Shown here: piece by piece, positions 25,070 to 33,583 of the stretch
How the letters are laid out: each line of letters starts with the position of its first letter
Position numbering within the stretch: position 1 is the stretch's first letter
From: Chloroflexota bacterium
GTDB lineage: Bacteria; Chloroflexota; Anaerolineae; Aggregatilineales; Phototrophicaceae
NCBI GenBank assembly: GCA_028875245.1
Contig: JAPPEU010000087.1
Location: 111,314 to 175,313, forward strand
Direction: 5' to 3'
Length of the DNA: 64,000 nucleotides
Translations under genes and position numbers: made by a program
Notes under the pieces: model-generated
Seen by the model: the letters and a program-made list of their open reading frames with translations, nothing else
Told to the model about the DNA's origin: nothing
Databases searched by the model: none

Positions 25070-26953
25070 ATGGGAAGAATAATCGGCATTGACCTGGGCA
25101 CCACCAATTCGGTCGTCGCTGTGATGGAAGGCGGCGAGCCCACCGTGATTCCATCGTCCGAGGGCGGCAATTTGATCCCGTCGGTGGTCGCCATCAACAC
25201 CAAGACCGGCGAACGGCTGGTGGGACGGGTGGCGCGCAACCAGGCGGTGGTCAACCCGGAGAACACGGTGTTTTCCGTTAAGCGCTTCATGGGCCGCAAG
25301 TTCAGCGATCCGGAAGTGAGCGATGCCGCCAAGCTGATGCCCTACAAGGTGTCGGCCGCGTCGAACGGCGATGTGCGGATCCGCCTGAACGATCGCGATT
25401 ACAGCGCGCCGGAGATTTCGGCGATGGTCTTGCAGAAGATCAAAGCGGATGCCGAAGCCTATCTGGGCGAGACAGTCGACCAGGCGGTGATCACAGTGCC
25501 GGCTTATTTCAATGACGCGCAGCGCAACGCCACCAAAGACGCCGGCAAGATCGCCGGGCTGGAGGTGCTGCGCATCATCAACGAGCCGACCGCATCAAGC
25601 CTGTCTTATGGACTGGGCGACCGCAACGAAGGCATCATCGCCGTTTATGACCTCGGCGGCGGCACCTTTGATATCTCGATTCTGGAGGTCGCCGATGGCG
25701 TCTTCGAGGTGAAATCGACCAATGGCGATACTTATCTCGGCGGCGACAACTTCGATGACAAGGTAATCAACTGGATCGCGGAAGAATTCAAGCAGGAGAA
25801 CGGCATTGACCTGCGGCAGGACCGGCAGGCGCTGCAGCGGCTGAAAGAAGCGGCGGAGAAAGCCAAGATCGAACTGTCGAGCACGCTCAATGCCGAGATC
25901 AACCTGCCCTTCATCACCGCCGACGCGGGGGGACCGAAGCATCTCAACATGAGCCTGTCGCGCGCCAAGCTGGAGAGCCTGGTGGATGACCTGGTGCGCA
26001 TGTCAATTGAGCCTTGCCGTCAAGCCCTGAAGGATGCCGGGCTGTCGACCGGCGATGTGGATGCGGTGCTGCTGGTCGGTGGCATGACGCGGATGCCGGC
26101 GATACAAGAATCGGTCAAGAATTTCTTCGGCAAGGAGCCGACCAAGGGCGTCAACCCGGATGAGGTGGTCGCCTTGGGCGCGGCGATCCAGGCGGGCGTT
26201 TTGGGTGGCGATGTCAAAGACATTTTGCTGCTGGATGTGACGCCGCTGACGCTGAGCGTGGAGACACTGGGCGCGGTGGCGACGCCTATGATCGACCGCA
26301 ACACGACCATTCCCAGCAAGAAATCCCAGGTCTATTCAACCGCCGCCGACAATCAGACGCAGGTCGATATCCATATCGTGCAGGGCGAGCGGCCTATGGC
26401 CAATGACAACAAATCTCTGGGGCGCTTTATCCTTGATGGCATCCCGCCGGCGCCACGCGGTCTGCCGCAGATAGAAGTCACCTTCGATATCGACGCCAAC
26501 GGCATCCTCAACGTCAGCGCCAAGGACAAAGCGACCGGGCGCGAGCAAGCGATCACCATTACGGCGAGCAGCGGCCTATCGGACGATGAAGTCGACCGGA
26601 TGGTGACCGAGGCGGAGAAGTTCGCCAGTGAAGACGCCGAGCGCAAGGAACAAGCCGAGGTCAAGAATCAGGCTGAAATGGCGATATTCCAGGCCGAGAA
26701 GCTCATCAATGAGAATCGCGAGAAGCTGCCGGCCGATGCCGTATCACAGACCGAAGAGAAGATTGAAGCGGTCAAGCAAGTCAAGGACAGCGGCAATGTC
26801 TCCGAGATCAAGGCGGCGACGGAAGCGCTGATGGCGCAGCTGCAGACCCTGGGCGCGCAGATGTATCAGGAAGCGGAAGCCGCGCCCGATGGCCAGCCAG
26901 CGCCGGAGACGGATGACGAAGATGTCATCGACGCCGAGTTCACGGAGACTTAG
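25070..26953 (+). CDS. dnaK: Chaperone DnaK (Hsp70)
   Basis: 627 residues. GIDLGTTNSVV at the N-terminus is phosphate-1; IINEPTASSLSYG and YDLGGGTFDIS are connect-1 and phosphate-2; LLVGGMTRMPAIQ is the adenosine motif; DVTPLTLSVETLG begins the linker and substrate domain. The C-terminal tail ends in DDEDVIDAEFTE, the acidic end of bacterial DnaK that binds co-chaperones. ATG with GGGAGAAG upstream. The stop is followed by palindromic repeats that separate dnaK from dnaJ. Confidence 0.97.
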   Translation: MGRIIGIDLGTTNSVVAVMEGGEPTVIPSSEGGNLIPSVVAINTKTGERLVGRVARNQAVVNPENTVFSVKRFMGRKFSDPEVSDAAKLMPYKVSAASNGDVRIRLNDRDYSAPEISAMVLQKIKADAEAYLGETVDQAVITVPAYFNDAQRNATKDAGKIAGLEVLRIINEPTASSLSYGLGDRNEGIIAVYDLGGGTFDISILEVADGVFEVKSTNGDTYLGGDNFDDKVINWIAEEFKQENGIDLRQDRQALQRLKEAAEKAKIELSSTLNAEINLPFITADAGGPKHLNMSLSRAKLESLVDDLVRMSIEPCRQALKDAGLSTGDVDAVLLVGGMTRMPAIQESVKNFFGKEPTKGVNPDEVVALGAAIQAGVLGGDVKDILLLDVTPLTLSVETLGAVATPMIDRNTTIPSKKSQVYSTAADNQTQVDIHIVQGERPMANDNKSLGRFILDGIPPAPRGLPQIEVTFDIDANGILNVSAKDKATGREQAITITASSGLSDDEVDRMVTEAEKFASEDAERKEQAEVKNQAEMAIFQAEKLINENREKLPADAVSQTEEKIEAVKQVKDSGNVSEIKAATEALMAQLQTLGAQMYQEAEAAPDGQPAPETDDEDVIDAEFTET

Positions 26954-26978
26954 GCGGCCGCCAAGTTGAAATCTGTAT

Positions 26979-27039
26979 GGGCGACCTAGCAGGTCGCCCG
27001 CCAAAGCAAAAGCGGTAGGGGCGATTCGGTGAATCGCCC
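26979..27039 (+). repeat. Two GTAGGGGCG-type palindromes between dnaK and dnaJ
   Basis: GGGCGACCT-AGC-AGGTCGCCC (26979-26999) and GGGCGATTC-GGT-GAATCGCCC (27019-27039), both perfect 9-bp stems with 3-base loops, each preceded by GTA-G or similar. Same architecture as the unit at 16047-16067. In the transcript they may stabilise dnaK mRNA or lower dnaJ expression. Confidence 0.8.
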
Positions 27040-27071
27040 GCAGCAGCAGAAATTGATACAGGGTCAACGAT

Positions 27072-28211
27072 ATGCCAAGAGATTATTATGAGGTGCTCGG
27101 TGTTTCGCGCGGCGCTGACGAGCGCGAGATCAAGAGCGCCTTCCGGCGTTTGGCGCGGCAGTACCACCCCGATGTCAGCTCGGAAGCCGACGCCGAAGCC
27201 AAATTCAAAGAGATCAACGAAGCCTACGAGGTCCTCTCCGACGAGGACAAACGCGCGCGTTATGACCGCTTTGGCCACGCCGGCGTCAATGGCGCGGGCA
27301 GCGGCTTCTCGGGCGGGTTCGGCGGATTTGAAGACATCTTTGATATCTTCAACAGCGCTTTCGGTGAACAGCCGCGCGGGCGCCGTCGGGGACCAAGCGC
27401 CGGGCGCGACAGGCGCGTCGACGTAACGATCGATTTTGTCGACGCGGTTTTCGGCGTCGAGAAGGAAATCGAGTTTCAGCGTTTGGAAAGCTGCGACAGC
27501 TGCGGCGGGACGGGCGCGGCGGAGGGCGCGCGTCCATCGACCTGCGGCGCCTGCAACGGCAGCGGCGAAGTGCGGCAGGTGCAGCAGACCTTCCTCGGCT
27601 CCATGGTGCGGGCGCAGACCTGCCCCAATTGCGGCGGCACAGGCCAGTTGATCAGAAATCCTTGCCGCAACTGCGATGGCTCCGGGCGCAGGCAGAAGCG
27701 CGCCGTCCTCAGCGTCAAGATCCCGGCCGGCGTCAGCGAAGGGATTCAAATTCAGGTGCGGGGCGATGGCGACGCCGGCGAGCGAGGCGCCCCATCCGGC
27801 AATCTCTTCGTCGTGGTTCACGTTAGGGATCACGAGTACTTCAAGCGCAACGACAACAATATCCTCCTGGACATCGGCATCAATATCGCGCAAGCGACCC
27901 TGGGCGACCGGATCAGCGTGGACACCGTTGATGGTCCGGTCGAGCTGCAGATCCCGGCCGGCACGCAGACAGGCAAGGTCTTCCGGCTGCGGGGCAAGGG
28001 CATCCCGCGATTGCGCTCCGACGGCAGCAATTCCGGACGGGGCGACCAGTTGGTTTCGGTGCAGGTGGAGACGCCTACCGACTTGAGCGAACAGCAGCGC
28101 GCGCTCTTTGTACAGCTGGCGGAAACCCTGGGGCAGGAGAACAAACCGCGGACGGGTGGGCGCGGCCTATGGTCAAAGATGGCTGACTTCCTCTCCGGCG
28201 ACGACGACTAA
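27072..28211 (+). CDS. dnaJ: Chaperone DnaJ (Hsp40)
   Basis: 379 residues. J domain 1-70 with the HPD tripeptide (QYHPDVS); Gly/Phe-rich region with GSGFSGGFGGFEDIF; zinc-binding cysteine repeats CDSCGGTG, CGACNGSG, CPNCGGTG and CRNCDGSG; then the substrate-binding beta domains. A complete type-I DnaJ. ATG with CAGGG upstream. Followed 9 bases later by prmA, so the heat-shock transcript probably continues into the methyltransferase genes. Confidence 0.96.
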   Translation: MPRDYYEVLGVSRGADEREIKSAFRRLARQYHPDVSSEADAEAKFKEINEAYEVLSDEDKRARYDRFGHAGVNGAGSGFSGGFGGFEDIFDIFNSAFGEQPRGRRRGPSAGRDRRVDVTIDFVDAVFGVEKEIEFQRLESCDSCGGTGAAEGARPSTCGACNGSGEVRQVQQTFLGSMVRAQTCPNCGGTGQLIRNPCRNCDGSGRRQKRAVLSVKIPAGVSEGIQIQVRGDGDAGERGAPSGNLFVVVHVRDHEYFKRNDNNILLDIGINIAQATLGDRISVDTVDGPVELQIPAGTQTGKVFRLRGKGIPRLRSDGSNSGRGDQLVSVQVETPTDLSEQQRALFVQLAETLGQENKPRTGGRGLWSKMADFLSGDDD

Positions 28212-28220
28212 GCCAGCGCG

Positions 28221-29138
28221 ATGAGCTCTTGGATTGAAGTCAGCCTGTGCGCTGATGGCGAAAGCGCCGAAGCTATCGCGGAAGTCCTGGAACGATTCGG
28301 GCATCAAGGCGTCTCGCTCGAACAGACGGGCATCGCGCCGGATAAATGGGACGAGAGTGAAGTCCCGCCGGGGCGTCGCTTCCGGTTGCGCGCCTATTTC
28401 CCCGCCGATGAGCGCGCTGAAAGCACAAAGAAAGAACTGGAAACCGCCCTGGGGCACATGCGCCTGATGTACCCAATGCCGCAGCCTTCTTATAAGACGC
28501 TGGATGCTGAGGACTGGGCGGAGGCCTGGAAGGCGCATTATCAACCGCTGCGGGTCGGGCAGCGACTCTTGATCCGGCCCTTGTGGATTGATGTGGCGCC
28601 CGCGCCGGGCGAAATTGAAATCGCGCTGGACCCGGGCATGGCTTTCGGCACGGGTACGCATCCCACAACGCAATTGTGCCTCGAAGCGCTCGAACGGCTC
28701 ATCGACCCAGCGCAGGACCTGCTGGACTTGGGATCGGGCAGCGGCATTCTATCGATAGCGGCGGCCAAATTGGGCGCGCGAAACGTGCTGGCGCTGGATA
28801 TCGACCCGATCGCGGTGGAAGCGACCGCCGGCAACGCGCGCGCAAATGGCGTAGAAGACAAGATAATCGCCGGACAAGGCAGCCTGGAAACTGTCTTGCA
28901 TTCGGCGCGGCGTTTTGATGTCATCGTCGTCAATATCCTGGCGCGGGTCATCCTGCAATTGACAACGGAGGGGCTGGGCGAGATCCTGCGACCGGGCGGG
29001 CTGGCGATATTCAGTGGCATCATCGACGAGCAGTTGGACGAAGTGGAAACGGCATTATCGCGAAGCGGGCTGCAGCCTTATGCGCGGCATCAGCGGGGGG
29101 ATTGGCTGCTGGTCGAAGCGAAACGGGCGGCGGATTAG
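28221..29138 (+). CDS. prmA: Ribosomal protein L11 methyltransferase
   Basis: Trimethylates L11 with S-adenosylmethionine. 305 residues: an N-terminal L11-recognition domain (SWIEVSLCADGESAEAIAEVLE), the linker YKTLDAEDWAEAWKAHYQPLRVG, then the SAM domain with PGMAFGTGTHPTTQLCLEAL and LDLGSGSGILSIAAAKLGA, followed by VVNILARVI (NPP-like NIL motif). No clear SD; nine bases after dnaJ, so it likely depends on translational coupling. Confidence 0.94.
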   Translation: MSSWIEVSLCADGESAEAIAEVLERFGHQGVSLEQTGIAPDKWDESEVPPGRRFRLRAYFPADERAESTKKELETALGHMRLMYPMPQPSYKTLDAEDWAEAWKAHYQPLRVGQRLLIRPLWIDVAPAPGEIEIALDPGMAFGTGTHPTTQLCLEALERLIDPAQDLLDLGSGSGILSIAAAKLGARNVLALDIDPIAVEATAGNARANGVEDKIIAGQGSLETVLHSARRFDVIVVNILARVILQLTTEGLGEILRPGGLAIFSGIIDEQLDEVETALSRSGLQPYARHQRGDWLLVEAKRAAD

Positions 29139-29146
29139 GAACGCGC

Positions 29147-29917
29147 ATGGCGCAGCTCAGCGGGGAGCAACGCTCGAAGTATGTGCAGGAGATGTTTGAT
29201 CGCATCGCCGGACGCTACGACTTGCTGAATCGGATCATCAGCGGCGGCCAGGATATGAAGTGGCGGCGCTTCGCCGTGCAGGTGGCTGAGCTGCCGGCGG
29301 GTGGCAGGCTGCTGGACCTGGCGGCGGGCACCGGCGACATCGCCTTTGAAGCCTTGGAGCGGTCGCCAAAAATGCAAGTAATCGGCGCTGATTTTTCGCT
29401 GGGCATGATGCGGGTCGGCCGGCGAAGAGAACCACATGGGCCTAAGGTCGCCTGGATGGGCGCGGACGCACTGGCCTTGCCCTATGCCGATGAAAGCTTT
29501 GACGCTGTCGTCTCCGGTTATCTGATGCGCAACGTATCCGATATCCCGCGGGCGCTGGCCGAGCAGTGGCGCGTGTTGAAACCGGGCGGGCGCATCGTGA
29601 TCCTGGATACATCGCCGCCGCCGGACAACGCGCTGAAGCCCTTCATCCTCTTGCATCTCAAGCTTGGCGTACCGATGCTGGGACGCTTGATCGGCGGGGA
29701 GGCGGCCGCTGACGCCTATCAATACTTGCCGAAATCGACGCAAGCTTTCAAGACGGAGCATGAACTCAAGGCCCTGGTCGAGTCGGCCGGTTTCGGCGAG
29801 GTCGAGTTTAAGGGATTCATGTTCGGCACGATAGCCGTCCATTGGGGCGTGAAGCAGCGCAAATTAACCGAGGCGGAGGCGCCGCGCGAGCCAAGCAGCG
29901 GACGAATCATCCCGTAA
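29147..29917 (+). CDS. menG: Demethylmenaquinone/ubiquinone C-methyltransferase
   Basis: Last methylation in quinone synthesis, 256 residues. VQEMFDRIAGRYDLLNRIISGGQD is the UbiE/MenG start; LLDLAAGTGDIAFEAL is the SAM motif; GYLMRNVSDIPRALAEQWRVLKPGGR is the second family signature. The product would serve the menaquinone used by the complex I membrane arm further on. ATG 29147 with AGGA upstream; a GTG-type extension to 29102 overlaps prmA and is less likely. End of the plus-strand cluster. A menaquinone rather than ubiquinone role is inferred from the Chloroflexota-like context. Confidence 0.9.
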   Translation: MAQLSGEQRSKYVQEMFDRIAGRYDLLNRIISGGQDMKWRRFAVQVAELPAGGRLLDLAAGTGDIAFEALERSPKMQVIGADFSLGMMRVGRRREPHGPKVAWMGADALALPYADESFDAVVSGYLMRNVSDIPRALAEQWRVLKPGGRIVILDTSPPPDNALKPFILLHLKLGVPMLGRLIGGEAAADAYQYLPKSTQAFKTEHELKALVESAGFGEVEFKGFMFGTIAVHWGVKQRKLTEAEAPREPSSGRIIP

Positions 29918-29943
29918 TGACTCGCTCGGCGGCATTGTCGCAT

Positions 29944-29960
29944 GCGCCATCTCCTGGCGC
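29944..29960. terminator. Hairpin between convergent menG and infA
   Basis: GCGCCA-TCTCC-TGGCGC, 6-bp stem, in the gap between two convergent genes. No T-run on either side, so a terminator function is uncertain. Confidence 0.3.
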
Positions 29961-30008
29961 CGTTGTGATTGTCAAGTGAAGGGGGCAAATGACCCGGGGC
30001 CAAATCGC

Positions 30009-30245
30009 TCAGGTGCGCACGTTGTCTTTGTGGCGATAAATGATGCGCCCGCGAGTCATGTCATAGGGGCTCATTTCCACTCTAACGCGGTCTCCCAACA
30101 ATATGCGAATATAGAATTTGCGCATCTTGCCCGATAAATAGGACAGGACGCGGTGGCCGTTGTCGAGTTCAACCATAAACTGTGTATTGGGCAAAGCCTC
30201 AATAACCGTACCTTCTACTTCGATCTTCTCTTCTTTCTTGGCCAT
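30009..30245 (-). CDS. infA: Translation initiation factor IF-1
   Basis: 78-residue OB-fold protein that occupies the ribosomal A site at initiation. IEVEGTVIEALPNTQFMVELDNGH, SGKMRKFYIRILLGDRVRVEMSPYD and TRGRIIYRHK match the family along the full length. ATG 30245 (MAKKEEK) is preceded by AGGAGG, which decides the start against an upstream ATG at 30260. Own -10 box at 30275. Confidence 0.96.
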   Translation of the reverse strand: MAKKEEKIEVEGTVIEALPNTQFMVELDNGHRVLSYLSGKMRKFYIRILLGDRVRVEMSPYDMTRGRIIYRHKDNVRT

Positions 30246-30274
30246 ATTCCTCCTCATCAATGAACGTGGCTGGG

Positions 30275-30280
30275 ATTATA
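30275..30280 (-). promoter_or_regulatory. -10 box of infA
   Basis: Perfect TATAAT on the minus strand just after the rpsU terminator and 30 bases before the infA start. -35 poor. Confidence 0.45.
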
Positions 30281-30283
30281 ACG

Positions 30284-30316
30284 CAAAAAGACGCCGCAGC
30301 CTAAACTTGCCGCGGC
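30284..30316 (-). terminator. Intrinsic terminator of rpsU
   Basis: Minus strand: GCCGCGGC, loop AAGTTTAG, GCTGCGGC (one G-U pair), then GTCTTTTTG. An 8-bp stem with a U-run between rpsU and infA. Confidence 0.7.
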
Positions 30317-30443
30317 AGCTTATCTTGCCCATTCTCCCAGGCTGGATGCACTCTGCTTGTGACCGCCTCGGCCAACCCATCGTGAAGCGCGCCGGGGCGC
30401 TCGCCCGACGGTCGGTGACACGCCGCGGAACCAGCGGGGGCGA

Positions 30444-30635
30444 TCACATCTTGCGCTGACGCCGGCGCGAACGGCGGATCGCCTTTTTCTTTTCGATGCG
30501 GCGCAGCTCGCTCTTGGAAATATGCCAGCGCTTGCGCCTCACCGTGCTCAGAATTCCGGCATTGGTCACGCGCTTGCGGAAACGCCGCAGCAACTGTTCT
30601 TGACTCTCGCCTGGCTTTAGTCTTACCGAAGCCAT
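30444..30635 (-). CDS. rpsU: 30S ribosomal protein S21
   Basis: 63 residues, very basic. VRLKPGESQEQLLRRFRKRV at the start and RRKRWHISKSELRRIEKKKA in the middle match bS21; the tail is Arg/Lys-rich. ATG at 30635 in the standard place. It follows the S1 gene by 72 bases on the same strand and may be in the same transcript. Confidence 0.94.
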   Translation of the reverse strand: MASVRLKPGESQEQLLRRFRKRVTNAGILSTVRRKRWHISKSELRRIEKKKAIRRSRRRQRKM

Positions 30636-30707
30636 GCTATCACCACCATCTCTTCACTTGTATTCCACAGTTTTCCTGCAAAAGCAGGGCTTGAAGTGTA
30701 CACGAGC

Positions 30708-31946
30708 TTATTCCGCAGCAACAGGCTCATCTTCGGCCGGCCTGTCCGATTCGGGCGCTTCCGCCTCTCTTTGCGCGGCTTCAGCGGCAGCGGCGACCAA
30801 CTCCAACTGACGTTCTTCCCATTGCCCTTTTTCGGCGACCGTCACTTCGGTCAGGCTCAAGCCGAGGCGCTGCCTGTCCGATTCAATGCTGATAATGCGC
30901 ATCAGCAGCTTCTGCCCCTCATAATGGTGGCGAAGCGGGTTTTCTTCGGGATTCGCCGACATCTGGCTGACATGCAGCAGCGCTTCAATGCCCGGCTCCA
31001 GGCTGATGAAAGCGCCAAAGGTTTCAAGCCGACTGATCACGCCTTCGGTGAGCTGGCCGATATGGTACATATCGTCCACCAGGGTCCAGGGATTCGGCTG
31101 CAGGCGCTTTAGGCTGAGACCGATGCGCTTGCCCTGCGCGTCCAAATTCAGCACAAAGACTTCCACTTCATCGCCAACGGCCAGGACTTTGCTCGGATGG
31201 CGCACGCGATGCCAGGCCAGCTCGGAGATGTGGATCAAGCCGTCCGCCCCGCCGAGATCGACAAAGGCGCCAAAATCGCAGAGCCCGCTGACGACGCCTT
31301 TGCGCGTTGTCCCTTCAACCAATTCGCTCAGAAGCGCTTCTTTGCGCGCGGCGCGGTTTTCTTGCTCGGCTTCCAACTGGCTGAACACAAGCCGCCGGCG
31401 TTTGCGATTCACTTCGATCACCTTGACCGAGACTTCGTTCCCTACCAGGCTCTGCAGGTGAGCGAGGCGTTCTTCTTCCTTCAGGCCCCGCGGGAGATCC
31501 AGGACATGGCTGGCGGGCACAAAACCTCGCAAATGACCAAAGCTGACGATGACGCCGCCTTTGTTGGTGTCGACGATCTCGCCGGCCCAGAGCGTCTCAT
31601 TGTTCATGAATTCTTCCGCGCGCTTCCAGTCCTCATTCTGGCGCGCCTGGGCCGCGGAAAGGATCAAGTTGCCGTCGCTATCGTTCAGATTCACAACGGC
31701 GACGTCTATCTCCGCATCCACTTGAAAGTCGGCCGTATTCATCCCCATGCGTTCGATGTCGCCGCGCGTGACGATGCCATCCTGTTTCCAGCCGATATCG
31801 ACGATCAGCCCTTGACTGTCAATCGAGAGCACGGTTCCGCTCACGATATCGCCCCGCTCAATCTTGCTCTCGGCCAGCGACTCTTCCAAAAGGACGGCAA
31901 AGTCCATTTCTTCAACCGGCGCTCGTACTGCAGAATCTGATTGCAT
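30708..31946 (-). CDS. rpsA: Ribosomal protein S1-like protein, copy A
   Basis: 412 residues with four S1 RNA-binding repeats: about 30-100 (VSGTVLSIDSQGLIVDIGWK), 115-180 (GEIVDTNKGGVIVSFGHLRG), 200-270 (RKGVVSGLCDFGAFVDLGG) and 290-360 (TEGVISRLETFGAFISLEPG), and an acidic tail. E. coli S1 has six; short S1 proteins of four repeats are usual outside proteobacteria. ATG 31946 has GGAGTGGAG upstream; the open frame to 32252 is inside a structured leader and is not coding-like. Preceded by a perfect promoter (32178-32206) and a leader of about 225 bases. Paralogue of the next gene; which one is the ribosomal S1 cannot be said. Confidence 0.9.
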   Translation of the reverse strand: MQSDSAVRAPVEEMDFAVLLEESLAESKIERGDIVSGTVLSIDSQGLIVDIGWKQDGIVTRGDIERMGMNTADFQVDAEIDVAVVNLNDSDGNLILSAAQARQNEDWKRAEEFMNNETLWAGEIVDTNKGGVIVSFGHLRGFVPASHVLDLPRGLKEEERLAHLQSLVGNEVSVKVIEVNRKRRRLVFSQLEAEQENRAARKEALLSELVEGTTRKGVVSGLCDFGAFVDLGGADGLIHISELAWHRVRHPSKVLAVGDEVEVFVLNLDAQGKRIGLSLKRLQPNPWTLVDDMYHIGQLTEGVISRLETFGAFISLEPGIEALLHVSQMSANPEENPLRHHYEGQKLLMRIISIESDRQRLGLSLTEVTVAEKGQWEERQLELVAAAAEAAQREAEAPESDRPAEDEPVAAE

Positions 31947-31980
31947 CGATACTCCACTCCTCCAACGATAAATGTTCTGG

Positions 31981-32052
31981 CTTGGCCAGCGCCCGCAAGG
32001 CATTGACGATTGATTCGAAGCGCCCGGGCGTGTGCCTTGCCAACCGGCCAAG
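31981..32052 (-). promoter_or_regulatory. Nested inverted repeats in the rpsA copy A leader
   Basis: Two concentric 7-bp stems: outer CTTGGCC (31981-31987) with GGCCAAG (32046-32052), inner GCAAGGC (31995-32001) with GCCTTGC (32034-32040). The inner loop holds the self-complementary CGCCCGGGCG (32021-32030). The structure ends 35 bases before the start codon and could be an autoregulatory site for S1; that role is inference. Confidence 0.5.
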
Positions 32053-32177
32053 CGACCGCGTTTGGCAAAATAAAACCCGGTTTCAGTCACCACTGAACAA
32101 CCAGGCTTGGATTCCTCAGTTCGTATGTTATGACAAAGCTGCGACGTACGATCTGACCTCTCCAAAATGCGAACGGG

Positions 32178-32206
32178 ATTATACAGAGTCGCTCCCATAC
32201 TGTCAA
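32178..32206 (-). promoter_or_regulatory. Perfect sigma-70 promoter of rpsA copy A
   Basis: Minus strand TTGACA (32201-32206), 17-base spacer, TATAAT (32178-32183): both hexamers match the consensus exactly. Located right after the terminator of the upstream S1 gene. Start predicted near 32171. Confidence 0.85.
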
Positions 32207-32217
32207 CATTGGCGCTG

Positions 32218-32252
32218 AGAAAAAAGCAAAATGCCCGCCAGCCGGCAGGCAT
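32218..32252 (-). terminator. Intrinsic terminator of rpsA copy B
   Basis: Minus strand ATGCCTGCC-GGCT-GGCGGGCAT then TTTGCTTTTTT: a 9-bp stem (one G-U/mismatch) and a long U-run, 27 bases after the stop at 32279. Confidence 0.85.
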
Positions 32253-32278
32253 CTCGATTCATGTAAGATGACGCGTCC

Positions 32279-33583
32279 CTAGTTAGACGCTCTTTCGTCT
32301 GAGGCCGCTTCTTGCGCCCCGTCTGCCGGGGCGGTTTCCGGATCGGCGCCAGGGGCTGGTTCGCCCGCTTCGGCGCTGGCTTCAACTGCCGCGGAGGTAT
32401 CGGCATCCGATTCGCCGCTGCCATCGACGGGGCCGTCCGCATCGCCATCAGCGCTCTCCGGCTCTTCATCATCAAGCTCCGTTCCCCAGCGCTGTGTGAA
32501 GCCGACGCGGCGCTTTTCCGGCTCGAGATGACTGATGCGCAATGACAGCTGATCGCCCTTTTGCACGTAAGAGTAGGGCTCTTTCAAGGCGCCATCGCCC
32601 ATTTCGCTGAGATGGAGCAAGCCTTCCAGACCATCGTCAAGCGCGACGAAGGCGCCGAAGTCCACCACGTTGGTGACATAGCCGCCCACCAACTGGCCTT
32701 CGTGGTAGCGATACTGGGCATCGTCCCAAGGGTCACTGAGCAGCCGTTTGCGGCTGAGAGCGATGCGGTTGGTTTCCCGGTCGAGATTCAGGACATAGAC
32801 TTCAATCTCTTCGCCGATATGCAAGATATCGCGCGGGTGATCAACACGATGCCAAGCCAGCTCGCTGACGTGAATCAAGCCGTCCGCGCCGCCGATATTG
32901 ACGAAAGCGCCGAAGTCGCGCAAGCCGGTGACGACGCCATTGACGACATCGCCTACATTCAACTCGGCCAGCAATTTTGCCTTGCGCCGGGCGCGCCATT
33001 CCTTTTGCGCCTCGCGCTCGCTGAAAATCAGGCGGCGGCGATCTTGGTCCACTTCGATCACTTTGACGCCAAGCGTATTGCCGATGAGCTCTTGCATCGC
33101 CTCTTTGCGGTCGATTGACAAGTTGGTGGAAACGAGATGAGAGCTGGGTATGAAGCCCTCCAGCCGGTTCCAGCGCACCAGGGCGCCGCCCTTGTTATAG
33201 CCGCTGACTTTGACATCGACCGCGTCTTGCGATGAAAGAAGGTCGCGCGCTTTCTCCCAATCATAGCGCTGCAAGCCCATGTTGATGGATACGATCAGAT
33301 TATCGTTTTGATCGCGCGGGTTGACGATATAGACAGGCACGCTGGCGCCGGCGCTTAAGCTCGCGCGGAATTCGTCATCCATCCGTTCCAAATCTTGCGA
33401 TGGCACGATGCCATCTTGCTTGGCGCTCAAATCGACGATGATTTCGCGCTCGTCAATCTGCAGAATGGTCGCTTCGCGGATCTCTCCACGGCGCGGCGGC
33501 GTATAAGAATAATCGAAGGATGAGGCGAGCATCTCCTCGAAATTCTCGTCAGCGCTGCTGTTCAGTTCTTGATCTTCACTCAT
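32279..33583 (-). CDS. Ribosomal protein S1-like protein, copy B
   Basis: 434 residues: an acidic N-terminus, four S1 repeats (EATILQIDEREIIVDLSAKQ near 37; near 125; VNGVVTGLRDFGAFVNIGG near 213; VGGYVTNVVDFGAFVALDD near 295) and a long acidic, low-complexity tail (about 370-434, rich in D, E, A, G and S). The third repeat has GGADGLIHVSELAWHRV, shared almost word for word with copy A. Tandem arrangement with a terminator and a separate promoter between them indicates a duplication with separate control. ATG 33583 with GGAGGCAACC upstream. Confidence 0.9.
   Translation of the reverse strand: MSEDQELNSSADENFEEMLASSFDYSYTPPRRGEIREATILQIDEREIIVDLSAKQDGIVPSQDLERMDDEFRASLSAGASVPVYIVNPRDQNDNLIVSINMGLQRYDWEKARDLLSSQDAVDVKVSGYNKGGALVRWNRLEGFIPSSHLVSTNLSIDRKEAMQELIGNTLGVKVIEVDQDRRRLIFSEREAQKEWRARRKAKLLAELNVGDVVNGVVTGLRDFGAFVNIGGADGLIHVSELAWHRVDHPRDILHIGEEIEVYVLNLDRETNRIALSRKRLLSDPWDDAQYRYHEGQLVGGYVTNVVDFGAFVALDDGLEGLLHLSEMGDGALKEPYSYVQKGDQLSLRISHLEPEKRRVGFTQRWGTELDDEEPESADGDADGPVDGSGESDADTSAAVEASAEAGEPAPGADPETAPADGAQEAASDERASN

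Noticed and set aside
31947..32252. In-frame N-terminal extension of the S1 copy A protein
   Set aside because: Covers the promoter and structured leader; the residues are not S1-like and a good SD precedes ATG 31946.
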